Source: Gordonia effusa NBRC 100432
Lineage (GTDB): Bacteria; Actinomycetota; Actinomycetes; Mycobacteriales; Mycobacteriaceae
Assembly (NCBI RefSeq): GCF_000241305.1
Contig: NZ_BAEH01000064.1
Location: 1-56,989 of the forward strand
Length of the DNA stretch: 56,989 nucleotides
Direction: 5' to 3'
The translations under genes and the position numbers were made by a program. The stretch's first letter is position 1. Each line of letters begins with the position of its first letter. Shown here piece after piece: positions 1 to 8,572 of this stretch. Under the pieces are notes generated by a model, which did not search any database, was not told where the DNA came from, and saw nothing but the letters and a program-made list of their open reading frames with translations.

Positions 1-1
1 T

Positions 2-418
2 GGCGGTTTCCGCGACTCGATCCGAGTGCTGGCACATACCTCGGCAGCATTGTCGACACCCGACGAGACGTCGCCGCAATTGGCACGACCGATGGTCGAG
101 GACCCGCTGAGCTGGAACTATCGGCATTTTCCACAGCTACGTCGTCGGATCGCGCGATCACAGCACCTGTCGATGAGCGCATTCTTCCTCGGCTCACGAG
201 CGATGGCGCAACTCGGCCTGCCGACCCGGGTGCTGCCCTGGTACCCGATGCTGCGCATCCCGGTCAACACGATCCGTTCCGCGGCAGCCCTATTGCCGGG
301 CGGTCGGCTGCGAGCGAGTCGAGTGGGCCGACGCAGCCAGGAACGCTTCATGGTGACGATGCTCGAAGCACCCGCGACGATCGGCGAGTCGACGCAGTTG
401 GCGCACCACGCCGCATAG
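2..418 (+). CDS. C-terminal part of a possible MpaB-like (DUF2236) protein
   Basis: The reading frame is open from the first bases of the window and stops at 418, so only about the last 138 residues are present. The start codon is outside the window; the internal GTG at 26 is not convincing. The end of the protein has Pro/Arg-rich stretches (LPWYPMLRIPVN, LLPGGRLRASR) that recall the C-terminus of actinobacterial MpaB/latex-clearing-type DUF2236 oxygenases. This is a resemblance only: the haem-binding core of that family would lie upstream and cannot be checked. No signal peptide or membrane segment is visible in the remaining part. A large inverted repeat follows directly and could end transcription of this gene. 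Confidence 0.5.
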   Translation, partial: GGFRDSIRVLAHTSAALSTPDETSPQLARPMVEDPLSWNYRHFPQLRRRIARSQHLSMSAFFLGSRAMAQLGLPTRVLPWYPMLRIPVNTIRSAAALLPGGRLRASRVGRRSQERFMVTMLEAPATIGESTQLAHHAA

Positions 419-422
419 CTGT

Positions 423-513
423 CCCGCCGGGGCGTGAAAATCGTCCGAATAGTTGGTCACCAAGGGCAGTTTGCCCTCGCCGGGGTCCTATTCGGACGAT
501 TTTCCCGCCGGGG
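423..513. repeat. Inverted repeat with flanking 10-bp direct repeats
   Basis: Two perfect 17-bp arms, GAAAATCGTCCGAATAG at 436-452 and its exact complement at 488-504, enclose 35 nt. The 35 nt themselves contain a smaller hairpin (GGGCA-GTT-TGCCC). The same 10-mer, CCCGCCGGGG, lies in direct orientation at 423-432 and 504-513 just outside the arms. It sits between the stop of the first gene (418) and the lipase start (530). It could be a terminator or operator, or a very short insertion with a target duplication. There is no T-run after either arm, which argues against a plain intrinsic terminator. Confidence 0.7.
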
Positions 514-529
514 TTTAAGCTCACCAATC

Positions 530-1756
530 GTGAGTGTTGTTAGTTCGCGTCATTTCTTCCGGCTCGGCGCGCTCGGCGTCGTCGTCCTAAGCGCAACCGT
601 CGCCGTCGCACTGACCACGGCGGTCGCCAACGCCGAAAAACTTCCACCGACCGGCACACCGCAGTGGTCGGGTATGGATGTCCGCCACTACGACGGTCCG
701 GTGCCAGCCAAAGCCGGCACTTTGATCAACCACGTGCCACTGCCCACCCGACTGTCGGTGCCGGCCGCGGGGTCGGCCTACCGCATCCACTACTCGACGC
801 CGAACCAACACGGCGCGATGGCCACCAGCACGGGAATTGTGTTGCTACCCAAGGGAAAAGCGCCGTCGGGAGGATGGCCGGTCCTCGCCTGGGCGCACGG
901 TACCGTGGGGCTCGGCGACGACTGCACGCCGTCGGCGCAACCACGAACCCAACGCGACTCCGACTACCTCTCCCACTGGCTGCGTCGCGGCTACGCCATC
1001 GTCGGGACCGACTACGTTGGGCTCGGTACGCCGGGCCTGATGAGTTATCTCAACGGTCGATCAGAAGCTCATTCCATCGTCGATTCGGTGAAAGCGCTTG
1101 GGCAGCTTGATGTTCCAGTGGCCAAACGGTGGGCCATCGTCGGGCAATCACAGGGCGCCGGCGCCGCGCTGAACGGTGCGCGCTATGCCACTGAGCTGTC
1201 GCGGGGAACCGGGCTCGACTACCGCGGCGTCGTCGCCACCGGCACTCCCGCCAACATCGAGCAGATCATCGCACTCGGCTCGCCGACGTTCCCGCCGGTC
1301 ACGTTGCCGGCCGGGCTCAACACTTACGCGGCGTACATCATGGCCGGCTTCATCGACGCCCGTCCAGATCTGCACCCCGAACAGGTACTTACGCCGTACG
1401 GCAAGCGGATAGTCGCCCAGGCCCGCGAACTCTGCTACCCCGAGATGAGCGAACTCATGGACGGCAAACAACTCACCAAACTGTTCGCGCGACCGATCAC
1501 GTCGATCCCCGGTGTCCGCCAAGCGCTCGCGGACTACATGGGCACGCCGGCCAGCGGCTATGACCGACCCATCTTCCTCGGCCAGGGCCTGCGTGACATC
1601 GACGTCCCGGCGCCGTCGGCGCTATCTCTCTACGCGCAGATGAAGGCGAACAACCAACCCGTCGAACTACACGTCTACCCCAGCCAGGACCACTCCGGCA
1701 CCGTTTACGCGTCGATGGCGGATTCGACACCGTTCCTCGGTCGAATCCTGCACTGA
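530..1756 (+). CDS. Secreted lipase (secretory LIP family)
   Basis: Predicted exported alpha/beta-hydrolase of the secretory lipase family that includes Candida LIP enzymes and actinobacterial homologues; it should hydrolyse acylglycerols or other esters outside the membrane. The GTG at 530 is chosen because it puts a signal peptide at the N-terminus (Arg, then a long Leu/Val/Ala stretch ending at ANA). An upstream in-frame ATG at 434 would read through the inverted repeat and bury the signal. The nucleophile motif is GQSQGAG; upstream GTDYVGLG and C-terminal SQDHSG fit the oxyanion region and the catalytic His. Mature length of about 370 residues is normal for the family. The DUF5997 gene is convergent, only 3 bp away. 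Substrate is unknown. Confidence 0.85.
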   Translation: MSVVSSRHFFRLGALGVVVLSATVAVALTTAVANAEKLPPTGTPQWSGMDVRHYDGPVPAKAGTLINHVPLPTRLSVPAAGSAYRIHYSTPNQHGAMATSTGIVLLPKGKAPSGGWPVLAWAHGTVGLGDDCTPSAQPRTQRDSDYLSHWLRRGYAIVGTDYVGLGTPGLMSYLNGRSEAHSIVDSVKALGQLDVPVAKRWAIVGQSQGAGAALNGARYATELSRGTGLDYRGVVATGTPANIEQIIALGSPTFPPVTLPAGLNTYAAYIMAGFIDARPDLHPEQVLTPYGKRIVAQARELCYPEMSELMDGKQLTKLFARPITSIPGVRQALADYMGTPASGYDRPIFLGQGLRDIDVPAPSALSLYAQMKANNQPVELHVYPSQDHSGTVYASMADSTPFLGRILH

Positions 1757-1759
1757 CAC

Positions 1760-2134
1760 TTAGTCTTCCGACGCAGCCTTACGTTTACGGTCCTCTTCGC
1801 GTACTCGCTTCGCGGTCTCCCGTTCGTGGGCGAGCCAGTCCGGCATCTGATCCAGGAGCGTCTTGATCTGCTCGGTCGTCAGTGCGTCGGTGATTTCGTT
1901 GCGGGCCAGCGCGGTCACCGAAATGCCCAACTTGGCGGCGACCAAGTTCTTGGGGTGCGGACCGTTGCGACGCAACTCCTGCAACCACTCCGGTGGTTCC
2001 AATTCCAGGGCGGCGAGTTCTTCGCGAGTGATCGCATTCGCCTGGAAATCCGGCGGGGTGGCCGGCAGGTACACATCTAGCTTCTTGGCCGCGGTGAGCG
2101 GCTTCATCGCTTGCGGTGAGGGCTGCGAACTCAT
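1760..2134 (-). CDS. DUF5997 family protein
   Basis: A 124-residue soluble protein matching the actinobacterial DUF5997 family in length and pattern: an N-terminal KPLTAAKKLDVYLPA stretch, a central PPEWLQELRRNGPHP motif and a charged, helical C-terminus rich in Arg/Lys/Glu. The function of the family is unknown. It is divergent from the LysR-type ligand-domain gene at 2168, with 33 bp between the start codons. These two genes are commonly adjacent in actinobacteria, which suggests a shared role. The middle part (LVAAKLGISVTALARN) has a helix-turn-helix feel, so DNA binding by this protein together with its ligand-binding neighbour is possible; this is inference. Confidence 0.85.
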   Translation of the reverse strand: MSSQPSPQAMKPLTAAKKLDVYLPATPPDFQANAITREELAALELEPPEWLQELRRNGPHPKNLVAAKLGISVTALARNEITDALTTEQIKTLLDQMPDWLAHERETAKRVREEDRKRKAASED

Positions 2135-2167
2135 CGCACCAGCGTATCCGGCGGTACGGTAACGGTC

Positions 2168-2887
2168 GTGACCGCGCCCGCACCTCAGCCATTCCGGCTC
2201 GCCTACGTTCCAGGCGTCACGCCGACGAAATGGGTGCGGGTCTGGTCGGAGCGACGCAGCGAACCGATCGAATTGGTGGCCTGCGACAACACTGATCAGG
2301 CGCTCACACAGCTATCCGACGGCGGTGCGCACGCCGCCCTGGTCCGCGAGCCTCCGACATCGGCCGGGCTGACAGCCATCCCGCTGTACTCAGAGACGAC
2401 CGTCGCCGTCGTCGAGAAGGAGCACGTCTTCACGGCGGTCACCGAAGTGACCCGTGCCGACCTTGCCGACGAACCGCTGCTAATTCCGCTCGACGATCCG
2501 TTGACCTGGTCCGACCGACCCGGAGTGCCCGTTGCCCACCAGCCGCCGACGGTGGGCGATGCGATCCAATTGGTAGCCGCTGGCACTGGATTGCTGCTGG
2601 TCCCGCAGTCACTCGCCCGCCTCCATCACCGCCGCGACGTCACCTTTCGTCCGGTCGACAACGCACCTAAAACACCCGTAGCGCTGGTATGGCTGCATAC
2701 GTCCCCGCAGGTGGAAGAGTTCGTCGGCATCGTGCGCGGTCGTCGACCGAACTCATCACGTGGTCTTACCGAACCCCAACCGAAACGCACCGCGCGCCAA
2801 AAGACGCTGGCCAAACAGGCGGCCCGAGAAGCGGCCGGAAAGCACCCACCGTCGCCGCGAAAGCCGCGCCGACCACGCGGTCGATAG
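2168..2887 (+). CDS. Orphan LysR-type substrate-binding domain protein
   Basis: A 239-residue protein that starts with a GTG at 2168 and contains only the periplasmic-binding-like effector domain of LysR regulators (about residues 8-185: FRLAYVPGVTP, then VAACTG-type elements such as VAAGTGLLLVPQSLARL). The N-terminal winged helix-turn-helix of a real LysR regulator is absent, and there is no room for it upstream because DUF5997 is transcribed away 33 bp before. The last 50 residues are strongly basic (Arg/Lys/Pro), a possible nucleic-acid-binding tail. It probably senses a small molecule and acts with the DUF5997 neighbour. Ligand and targets are unknown. Confidence 0.8.
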   Translation: MTAPAPQPFRLAYVPGVTPTKWVRVWSERRSEPIELVACDNTDQALTQLSDGGAHAALVREPPTSAGLTAIPLYSETTVAVVEKEHVFTAVTEVTRADLADEPLLIPLDDPLTWSDRPGVPVAHQPPTVGDAIQLVAAGTGLLLVPQSLARLHHRRDVTFRPVDNAPKTPVALVWLHTSPQVEEFVGIVRGRRPNSSRGLTEPQPKRTARQKTLAKQAAREAAGKHPPSPRKPRRPRGR

Positions 2888-2955
2888 GGTCGCGATAGTC
2901 ACATCGCGCAAGACCACACCCGGTTCTCAGGTACCCACAGGTATTCTCAAGCCCG

Positions 2956-4413
2956 ATGTCTACCACCGAACAGACCCCCGACGCTCCGCTCGACGCCGCG
3001 TCCGACCTCCCCATCGAGACACGCCGACTGGTCGGCTGGTCGCGCACCACACCCATCGATGGACAGGTTCTGGAGACCAACGATGTCGAGGTCATCGCGA
3101 AAGCAGTCGCCCGCGTCGCAGACGATAATGCCGATAAGCCGACCTACCTTCAGCGCGGCGTGATCGCGCGTGGCCTGGGCCGCTCCTACAACGAGTCCGC
3201 GCAGAACAGCGGTGGCCTCACCATCGATATGACGCGGATCAATCGCATCCACAACATCGACGGCGAGACCGGGATCGTCGACGTCGACGCCGGCGTCAGC
3301 CTCGATCAGTTGATGCAGGTCGCGCTGCCTTTCGGCCTGTGGGTCCCGGTGCTGCCGGGTACTCGTCAGGTCACCATCGGCGGCGCCATCGCACACGATA
3401 TCCACGGCAAGAACCACCACAGCCAGGGCAGTTTCGGCAACCACGTCACCGAGCTGACGCTGCTGGTCGCCGACGGACGCATCCTGACGCTCAAGCCGGG
3501 CGGCAGCTCCGACGACGCCAACGGCGAATTGTTCTGGGCAACGGTCGCGGGTATCGGCCTGACCGGCATCATCCTGCGCGCCAAGATCCAGATGAAGCGC
3601 ACCGAGAGTGCCTATTTCATCGCTGACACCGCGCAGACTCACACTCTTCAGGAAACCCTCGACCTGCATCTGGACGACGGTTTCGAGGACGGCTACGAGT
3701 ACGCGTCGGGTTGGTTCGACACCATCAGCGCACCACCGAAGCTCGGCCGGGGTACCTTCTCGCGCGGCAATCTGGCCAAGGTCGACGAGCTGCCGGAGAA
3801 GTACCGCAAGGATCCGCTGAGCTTCAACAACAAGCCGTTGATCACCTTCCCCGACGTCTTCCCGCGTGGACTCGCCAACAAACTGAGCTTCTCGATCGTC
3901 GGCGAGGCGTACTACCGAATCGGCCCGCCCAGCGAGGGCAAGGTCAAAAATCTCGCGCAGTTCTATCACATGCTCGACGTATTCGGTGACTGGAACAACG
4001 CCTACGGTCGCGGCGGCGGCTTCGCGCAGTACCAATTCATCGTGCCGACCGGCAACGAAGATGAGTTCACTCGCCTGATCGAGGATATTCAGGCATCGGG
4101 TCACGTCAGCTTCCTCAACGTGATCAAGCTGTTCGGCGACGGCAATAAGGCGCCGCTGAGTTTCCCGTTCAAGGGCTGGAATGTTTGCCTCGATTTCCCG
4201 ATCAAGAGCGGGCTCGGACCGTTCCTCAATGAACTCGACGCTCGCGTGATGTCGATGGGCGGACGGCTCTACACCGCGAAGGATTCGCGGACGTCGGCGG
4301 CCAACTTCCACAAGATGTACCCGCAGATCGACTCGTGGATCGCGACTCGCCGCGGCATCGACCCGACCGGGGTGTTCATGTCCGACATGGGCCGCCGCCT
4401 CGAACTGAACTGA
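2956..4413 (+). CDS. dprE1: Decaprenylphosphoryl-beta-D-ribose 2'-oxidase DprE1
   Basis: FAD-dependent oxidase subunit that, with DprE2, epimerises decaprenylphosphoryl-ribose to decaprenylphosphoryl-arabinose, the only arabinose donor for arabinogalactan. The 485-residue protein has an N-terminal vanillyl-alcohol-oxidase-type FAD domain ([11 protein letters not shown] and [17 protein letters not shown] around residues 72-150) and a C-terminal substrate domain. The Cys attacked by benzothiazinone and nitrobenzamide inhibitors is present: [11 protein letters not shown] gives Cys411, equivalent to Cys387 of M. tuberculosis (offset 24, matching the longer N-terminus). ATG at 2956. dprE2 starts 30 bp after the stop, and both are followed by a strong terminator, so they form a two-gene unit. 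Confidence 0.97.
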   Translation: MSTTEQTPDAPLDAASDLPIETRRLVGWSRTTPIDGQVLETNDVEVIAKAVARVADDNADKPTYLQRGVIARGLGRSYNESAQNSGGLTIDMTRINRIHNIDGETGIVDVDAGVSLDQLMQVALPFGLWVPVLPGTRQVTIGGAIAHDIHGKNHHSQGSFGNHVTELTLLVADGRILTLKPGGSSDDANGELFWATVAGIGLTGIILRAKIQMKRTESAYFIADTAQTHTLQETLDLHLDDGFEDGYEYASGWFDTISAPPKLGRGTFSRGNLAKVDELPEKYRKDPLSFNNKPLITFPDVFPRGLANKLSFSIVGEAYYRIGPPSEGKVKNLAQFYHMLDVFGDWNNAYGRGGGFAQYQFIVPTGNEDEFTRLIEDIQASGHVSFLNVIKLFGDGNKAPLSFPFKGWNVCLDFPIKSGLGPFLNELDARVMSMGGRLYTAKDSRTSAANFHKMYPQIDSWIATRRGIDPTGVFMSDMGRRLELN

Positions 4414-4443
4414 CCTGACTTCCCACGTAAGGACTTTGACGAC

Positions 4444-5205
4444 ATGATCAACGCCGTAGGCGTACCGCAATCCATCCTCGTGCTCGGTGGCAGCTCCGAG
4501 ATCGGCCTGGCGATCACCACCGAGTACCTGTCGCAGGGCGCTTCGCGCGTCGTGCTCGCGACTGTACCGGGTGACCCGGCCGCTGCCGCCGCAGTCGAGA
4601 AGATGAAGGCTGCCGGTGCGGTCACCGTCGAGCAGATCGACTTCGACGCCCTCGACACCGATTCGCACGGTGCTGTCATCGACAAGGCATTCGCCGGCGG
4701 TGACATCGACGTCGCCATCGTTGCCTTCGGTATCCAGGGCGACGACGAACAAGCCTGGCAGGATCAGAAGCTGGCCGTTCTGGAGGCGAAGATCAATTAC
4801 ACCGCGGCGGTTTCCGTTGGTGTGTTGGTCGGCGAGAAGTTCCGGGCACAGGGTCATGGCCAGATCATCGCGATGAGTTCGGTTGCCGGAGAACGAGTGC
4901 GCCGCAGCAACTTTGTCTACGGGTCGACCAAAGCCGGCCTGGACGGTTTCTACCTCGGACTCGGAGAAGCCTTGCGGCCCTTCGGTTCTCGTGTTCTTGT
5001 TGTACGTCCCGGTCAGGTCCGCACGCGGCTGTCAGCACATGTCAAAGAGGCTCCGCTCACGGTCGAGAAGGAAGTCGTGGCGAAACTCGCCGTCAACGCG
5101 GCGGCCAAGGGTAAGGAAATCGTCTGGGTCCCCGGACCGTTCCGCTACATCATGATGGTGCTGCGGCATATCCCGCGGCCGATCTTCCGGAAACTGCCGG
5201 TCTAA
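4444..5205 (+). CDS. dprE2: Decaprenylphosphoryl-2-keto-D-erythro-pentose reductase DprE2
   Basis: Short-chain dehydrogenase that reduces the 2-keto intermediate made by DprE1, finishing decaprenyl-phosphoarabinose synthesis with NAD(P)H. The 253-residue length is typical. The N-terminal nucleotide-binding motif is [10 protein letters not shown] (a variant of GxxxGxG, as in mycobacterial DprE2), the catalytic Ser is in MSSVAG, and the YxxxK pair is in [10 protein letters not shown] preceding AAGGA (4427-4431) is a possible ribosome-binding site, rather far from the ATG. The hydrophobic/basic C-terminus ([19 protein letters not shown]) fits membrane association with the lipid-linked substrate. 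Last gene before the terminator at 5225. Confidence 0.96.
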   Translation: MINAVGVPQSILVLGGSSEIGLAITTEYLSQGASRVVLATVPGDPAAAAAVEKMKAAGAVTVEQIDFDALDTDSHGAVIDKAFAGGDIDVAIVAFGIQGDDEQAWQDQKLAVLEAKINYTAAVSVGVLVGEKFRAQGHGQIIAMSSVAGERVRRSNFVYGSTKAGLDGFYLGLGEALRPFGSRVLVVRPGQVRTRLSAHVKEAPLTVEKEVVAKLAVNAAAKGKEIVWVPGPFRYIMMVLRHIPRPIFRKLPV

Positions 5206-5224
5206 CCCGAGCTATCCCACGCTT

Positions 5225-5268
5225 AAACCGGGGTTCGCGACAATTATTGTCGTGAGCCCCGGTTTTTC
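5225..5268 (+). terminator. Rho-independent terminator after dprE2
   Basis: A 20-bp near-perfect stem (5225-5244 with 5246-5265, the two imperfect positions being G-T type pairs) starts 19 bp after the dprE2 stop and runs into a T-tract (5263-5267). It separates dprE1-dprE2 from aftA, so aftA needs its own promoter in the roughly 65 bp that follow. Confidence 0.9.
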
Positions 5269-5332
5269 TGTGGGGTAGGAAGTCGCGCGGGCGGGGCTTC
5301 GCGAGACATGCCCGTGCACTAACCTCGACCCG

Positions 5333-7264
5333 GTGACGGCAACGCAGAAACCCGCTCCGGTGTCCACCCGATCGCGCCTCATCGATGCCGCCGGACTGAT
5401 CGTCGCCGTCGTAGTTGGGGCAATCGTCGCTTACGTCGCGTTACTCGTCATTGGCAAGGTCGGCTGGCCCGCCTTCAATTCGTCCAATGTCACCCGAGCG
5501 CTGACCACGGTCGGACAGGCAGCGGCGATCGCGGTGCTGGTCGTCGCCGTCATCGCCTATCGTCTCCGGCGCTGGACGCCGGCGCTGCCTGTACTTTCCG
5601 CGGCCGGAATGGCCGGATTGGTGACGATCACCCTTGGCATGCCGCTCGGCGCGACGAAGCTCTACCTCGGCGGGCTGTCGGTCGATCAGCAATTCCGCAC
5701 CGAGTACCTGACCCGGCTCACTGACTCACCCCATCTGGCGGATATGACCTACCACGGTCTGGCCCCGTATTACCCAGCCGGCTGGTTCTGGATGGGCGGA
5801 CGCTTCGCCCAACTCGACGGCCTGCCAGGTTGGGAGGCGTACAAACCCTGGTCGATTCTGTCGATCGCGGTAGCCGCGGCTTTGGCGACCGCACTGTGGA
5901 ACCGGATGATCGGCACCGATCGCGGAATCGCCGTCTCGCTTGCCGTCACCGTCGTGACGCTGATGTACGCCGCACCCGAGCCGTACGGCGCGGTCCTGAT
6001 TCTGCTGGGTGTGCCGATGCTCGTAGTATTCGTCCACGCCTTGCGCGGCCCCGCGACATCGTGGCCCGCGGTGATCGCGTCCGGTCTCTTCATCGGCCTC
6101 TCCGCCACCTTCTACACGCTATTCACCGGACTCCTCGCTGGCATCACCATCCTGTTGACCCTGTGGTTCCTGATAGCCGGATGGCTGGCCACGTCGAATA
6201 AGGCGATGCCCGACGCCGATATTCGGGCGTTGCGTCGGAAGCTGGTTACCGGAGTCGTGGGACGTCTGGTCGTCATGGGCGCTATTGCCGGCGTCATAGC
6301 GCTACTAGCCTGGGCGCCTTACCTTTCCGACCGACTGTCAGCCACGGCGGCCAGTGGCGGTTCAGCCGAGCACTATCTCCCCGAATCCGGCTCGCTCTTC
6401 CCGATGCCGATGTTCGATTTTTCTCTCGTCGGCGTCCTGACATTGATCGGTCTGGTGTGGGTACTGCTGCGATTCCGGCAGCGCACCATCGCCCTGGCTT
6501 TCGCGGCCGCGATCGTCGGCGTGTACGTGGTAGTCGCACTCTCGCTACTGCGCACCGCGACCGGCAGCACCCTACTGTCTTTCCGACTGGGCCCGGTGCT
6601 CATCGCAATCCTTTCCGCCGCAGGCATATTCGGCGTCGCGGAGCTGGCACGCGCCGCGGTCGGTAAATTCGGCGATGTGCGCTTTGTCGTCGGCGCGCTT
6701 GGCGCGATCGTCGCCGTCGCGATGGCGCAGAGTGTGCCCGGCATGCTTAGCTCCGACGTCACCACCGCTTACACCGACACCGACGGCACCGGGGTGCGCG
6801 CCGATAAGAAGCCGGCCGGCGCGGAATCGTACTTCCCCAAGATTCATCAGATAATTCGTGAGCAGACCGGCAAACCCGCTGACAAGACGATCGTGCTCAC
6901 CGCCGACTACGGCTTCCTCTCCCTTTACCCCTACTGGGGATTCCAGGGTTTGACATCGCACTACGCCAACCCACTTGCCGAATTCGACAAGCGCGCCAAG
7001 ACAATTGAGCGCTGGTCGACGATCACCACCCCGGACGAGATGATCGCCGCGCTCGACAAGTCCCCGTGGACCGCACCGACAGTCTTCCTATTCCGTTACA
7101 GCGCCGATGGCTACACGCTCAAACTCGCCGAAGACGTCTACCCCAACGATCCCAACGTCCGCCGGTATACGGTGACGTATCAAAAGTCTGCCTTCGCCGA
7201 TCCACGTTTCCGGGTTACCGAGGTAGGACCGTTCATACTCGTCGTCAGGGAGGGACACACATGA
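5333..7264 (+). CDS. aftA: Galactan 5-O-arabinofuranosyltransferase AftA
   Basis: GT-C family membrane glycosyltransferase that adds the first arabinofuranose residues to the galactan chain, using decaprenyl-phosphoarabinose at the outer face of the membrane. The 643-residue protein has about 11-13 hydrophobic segments in the first 430 residues and a soluble C-terminal domain. The acidic loop after the second or third segment (VDQQFRTEYLTR) is where the family keeps its catalytic acidic residues. Start is the GTG at 5333. The gene lies between dprE2 and embC as in M. tuberculosis, except that a metallo-hydrolase and aroQ are interposed before embC. The stop overlaps the next start in an ATGA arrangement. 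Confidence 0.93.
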   Translation: MTATQKPAPVSTRSRLIDAAGLIVAVVVGAIVAYVALLVIGKVGWPAFNSSNVTRALTTVGQAAAIAVLVVAVIAYRLRRWTPALPVLSAAGMAGLVTITLGMPLGATKLYLGGLSVDQQFRTEYLTRLTDSPHLADMTYHGLAPYYPAGWFWMGGRFAQLDGLPGWEAYKPWSILSIAVAAALATALWNRMIGTDRGIAVSLAVTVVTLMYAAPEPYGAVLILLGVPMLVVFVHALRGPATSWPAVIASGLFIGLSATFYTLFTGLLAGITILLTLWFLIAGWLATSNKAMPDADIRALRRKLVTGVVGRLVVMGAIAGVIALLAWAPYLSDRLSATAASGGSAEHYLPESGSLFPMPMFDFSLVGVLTLIGLVWVLLRFRQRTIALAFAAAIVGVYVVVALSLLRTATGSTLLSFRLGPVLIAILSAAGIFGVAELARAAVGKFGDVRFVVGALGAIVAVAMAQSVPGMLSSDVTTAYTDTDGTGVRADKKPAGAESYFPKIHQIIREQTGKPADKTIVLTADYGFLSLYPYWGFQGLTSHYANPLAEFDKRAKTIERWSTITTPDEMIAALDKSPWTAPTVFLFRYSADGYTLKLAEDVYPNDPNVRRYTVTYQKSAFADPRFRVTEVGPFILVVREGHT

Positions 7265-8049
7265 ACCCGAAGGACTCCGCATCACCAGGCTCACGGTGCC
7301 AGATCACCAGCATCGAATCTGATTCCGGTACAGCACATTTCGTGTACACCGAGGTCTCCAACTGGACGATCCTGCAATCCGGCGACGATCTGACACTGAT
7401 CGACGGCGGCTATCCCGGACAGGCCGGCCTGGTCGTCGAATCCATCCGGAAGATCGGCGGACGACCGGAAGCGATCGTCGGCGCGCTACTCACTCACGCG
7501 CATGTCGACCATATCGGCGGGTTGGCGAAACTCGCCCCCAAGTACGGATTCCCGGTCTATGCGGACGAACTCGAAGTAGGACACGCACGCCGCGACTACC
7601 TTCAGCAAGCGACTCCAGCCGACGTCGTACCGCTGGCGATGCACGGCCGTGGACTGCGCTGGCTGTCGAAGATCATCCCCCTTGGCGCGCTCAGCAAGAC
7701 CGGAGTGACTGCGACACAAGCGTTTCCGGCGGCGGCGAATCCGCCCGCGCTAGATTTACCTGGTCGACCCGCTCCCGTGCCCGCACACGGACATACCAAC
7801 GGGCACAGCGGGTTTCTGGTCGCCGACGGCGACGCACTCGTCTCCGGTGACGCACTCGTCAGCGCCCATATGACGTCGCCGCTGACCGGCCCCCAATGCC
7901 TATCCAAACACTTTCAGCACGACGTCGAAGCCAATCGCGCTGCGGTGCAATCCTTTACGTCTCTCGACGCGCAGATTCTGATGCCGGGGCACGGACCGCT
8001 CCTTCGGACGAGTGTGGCGCAAGCGGCGCGAGAAGCGTTGGCGCGGTAG
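7261..8049 (+). CDS. MBL-fold metallo-hydrolase
   Basis: Metallo-beta-lactamase-fold hydrolase of about 262 residues. The dinuclear zinc motif is THAHVDHIGG (HxHxDH), followed by AHGHTNGHSGF and the late MPGHGPLL, matching the usual His/Asp ligand order. The ATG at 7261 is preferred over longer in-frame starts because it overlaps the aftA stop by 4 bp (ATGA), implying translational coupling and one operon. No signal peptide. Substrate is unknown; glyoxalase-II-like, lactonase or other hydrolytic roles are all possible. There is no evidence that it acts on the cell wall despite its position. Confidence 0.9.
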   Translation: MNPKDSASPGSRCQITSIESDSGTAHFVYTEVSNWTILQSGDDLTLIDGGYPGQAGLVVESIRKIGGRPEAIVGALLTHAHVDHIGGLAKLAPKYGFPVYADELEVGHARRDYLQQATPADVVPLAMHGRGLRWLSKIIPLGALSKTGVTATQAFPAAANPPALDLPGRPAPVPAHGHTNGHSGFLVADGDALVSGDALVSAHMTSPLTGPQCLSKHFQHDVEANRAAVQSFTSLDAQILMPGHGPLLRTSVAQAAREALAR

Positions 8050-8060
8050 GCGCTAGGTAA

Positions 8061-8549
8061 CTATCGAAGTCGATCCCCTTCGTCACCACCCGCCAGCACC
8101 TCCGTCAAGAACTGAATAGCGTAGTCGTACCCCGCCACCCCCAGGCCGGCGATGGTTCCGACCGCGATCGGCGACACATAGGAGTGGTGGCGAAACGGCT
8201 CGCGCTTGGCGACATTGCTGATATGCACTTCGACGATCGGCACCTCGGGGATCAGCAGCGCATCGGCCAGCGCCACGGAGGTGTGGGTCCAGCCGCCCGG
8301 ATTGATCACTATTCCGCTGACCGCACCGCGCGCCTGGTGGATCCAGTCGATCATCTGCCCCTCGTCGTTGGTCTGGGCGGCCCGCAGACCAAAGCCTCGT
8401 TCAGCGGCCCGACGTTCGGCCGATTCGACGATCTGCGCCAGCGTCGTCGAGCCGTAGACCTCCGGCTGTCGGGTACCCAGGGTATTGAGGTTGGGTCCGT
8501 TCAGCAGAAGGATCGGTAGCGGCTCGGTGGCAGCAGAATCAGCGGTCAT
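8061..8549 (-). CDS. aroQ: Type II 3-dehydroquinate dehydratase
   Basis: Dodecameric type II dehydroquinase, third step of the shikimate pathway (3-dehydroquinate to 3-dehydroshikimate); it can also serve quinate catabolism. The 162-residue protein has the flexible-lid motif [18 protein letters not shown] with the catalytic Arg and Tyr, the [13 protein letters not shown] segment with the catalytic His, and EVHISN before the conserved Arg/His lid contacts. No other shikimate gene is nearby. It is divergent from embC with only 23 bp between start codons, and convergent with the metallo-hydrolase 11 bp away. The ribosome-binding site (AGGTGA) lies inside the 23-bp gap. Confidence 0.95.
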   Translation of the reverse strand: MTADSAATEPLPILLLNGPNLNTLGTRQPEVYGSTTLAQIVESAERRAAERGFGLRAAQTNDEGQMIDWIHQARGAVSGIVINPGGWTHTSVALADALLIPEVPIVEVHISNVAKREPFRHHSYVSPIAVGTIAGLGVAGYDYAIQFLTEVLAGGDEGDRLR

Positions 8550-8572
8550 CTGATCACCTTAAGTCAGGTGCG

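Noticed and set aside
2947..4857. Long minus-strand open frame (636 codons) antisense to dprE1/dprE2
   Set aside because: It mirrors two unmistakable genes; its composition (Asp/Arg/Val-rich, no domains) is the usual antisense shadow in G+C-rich DNA.
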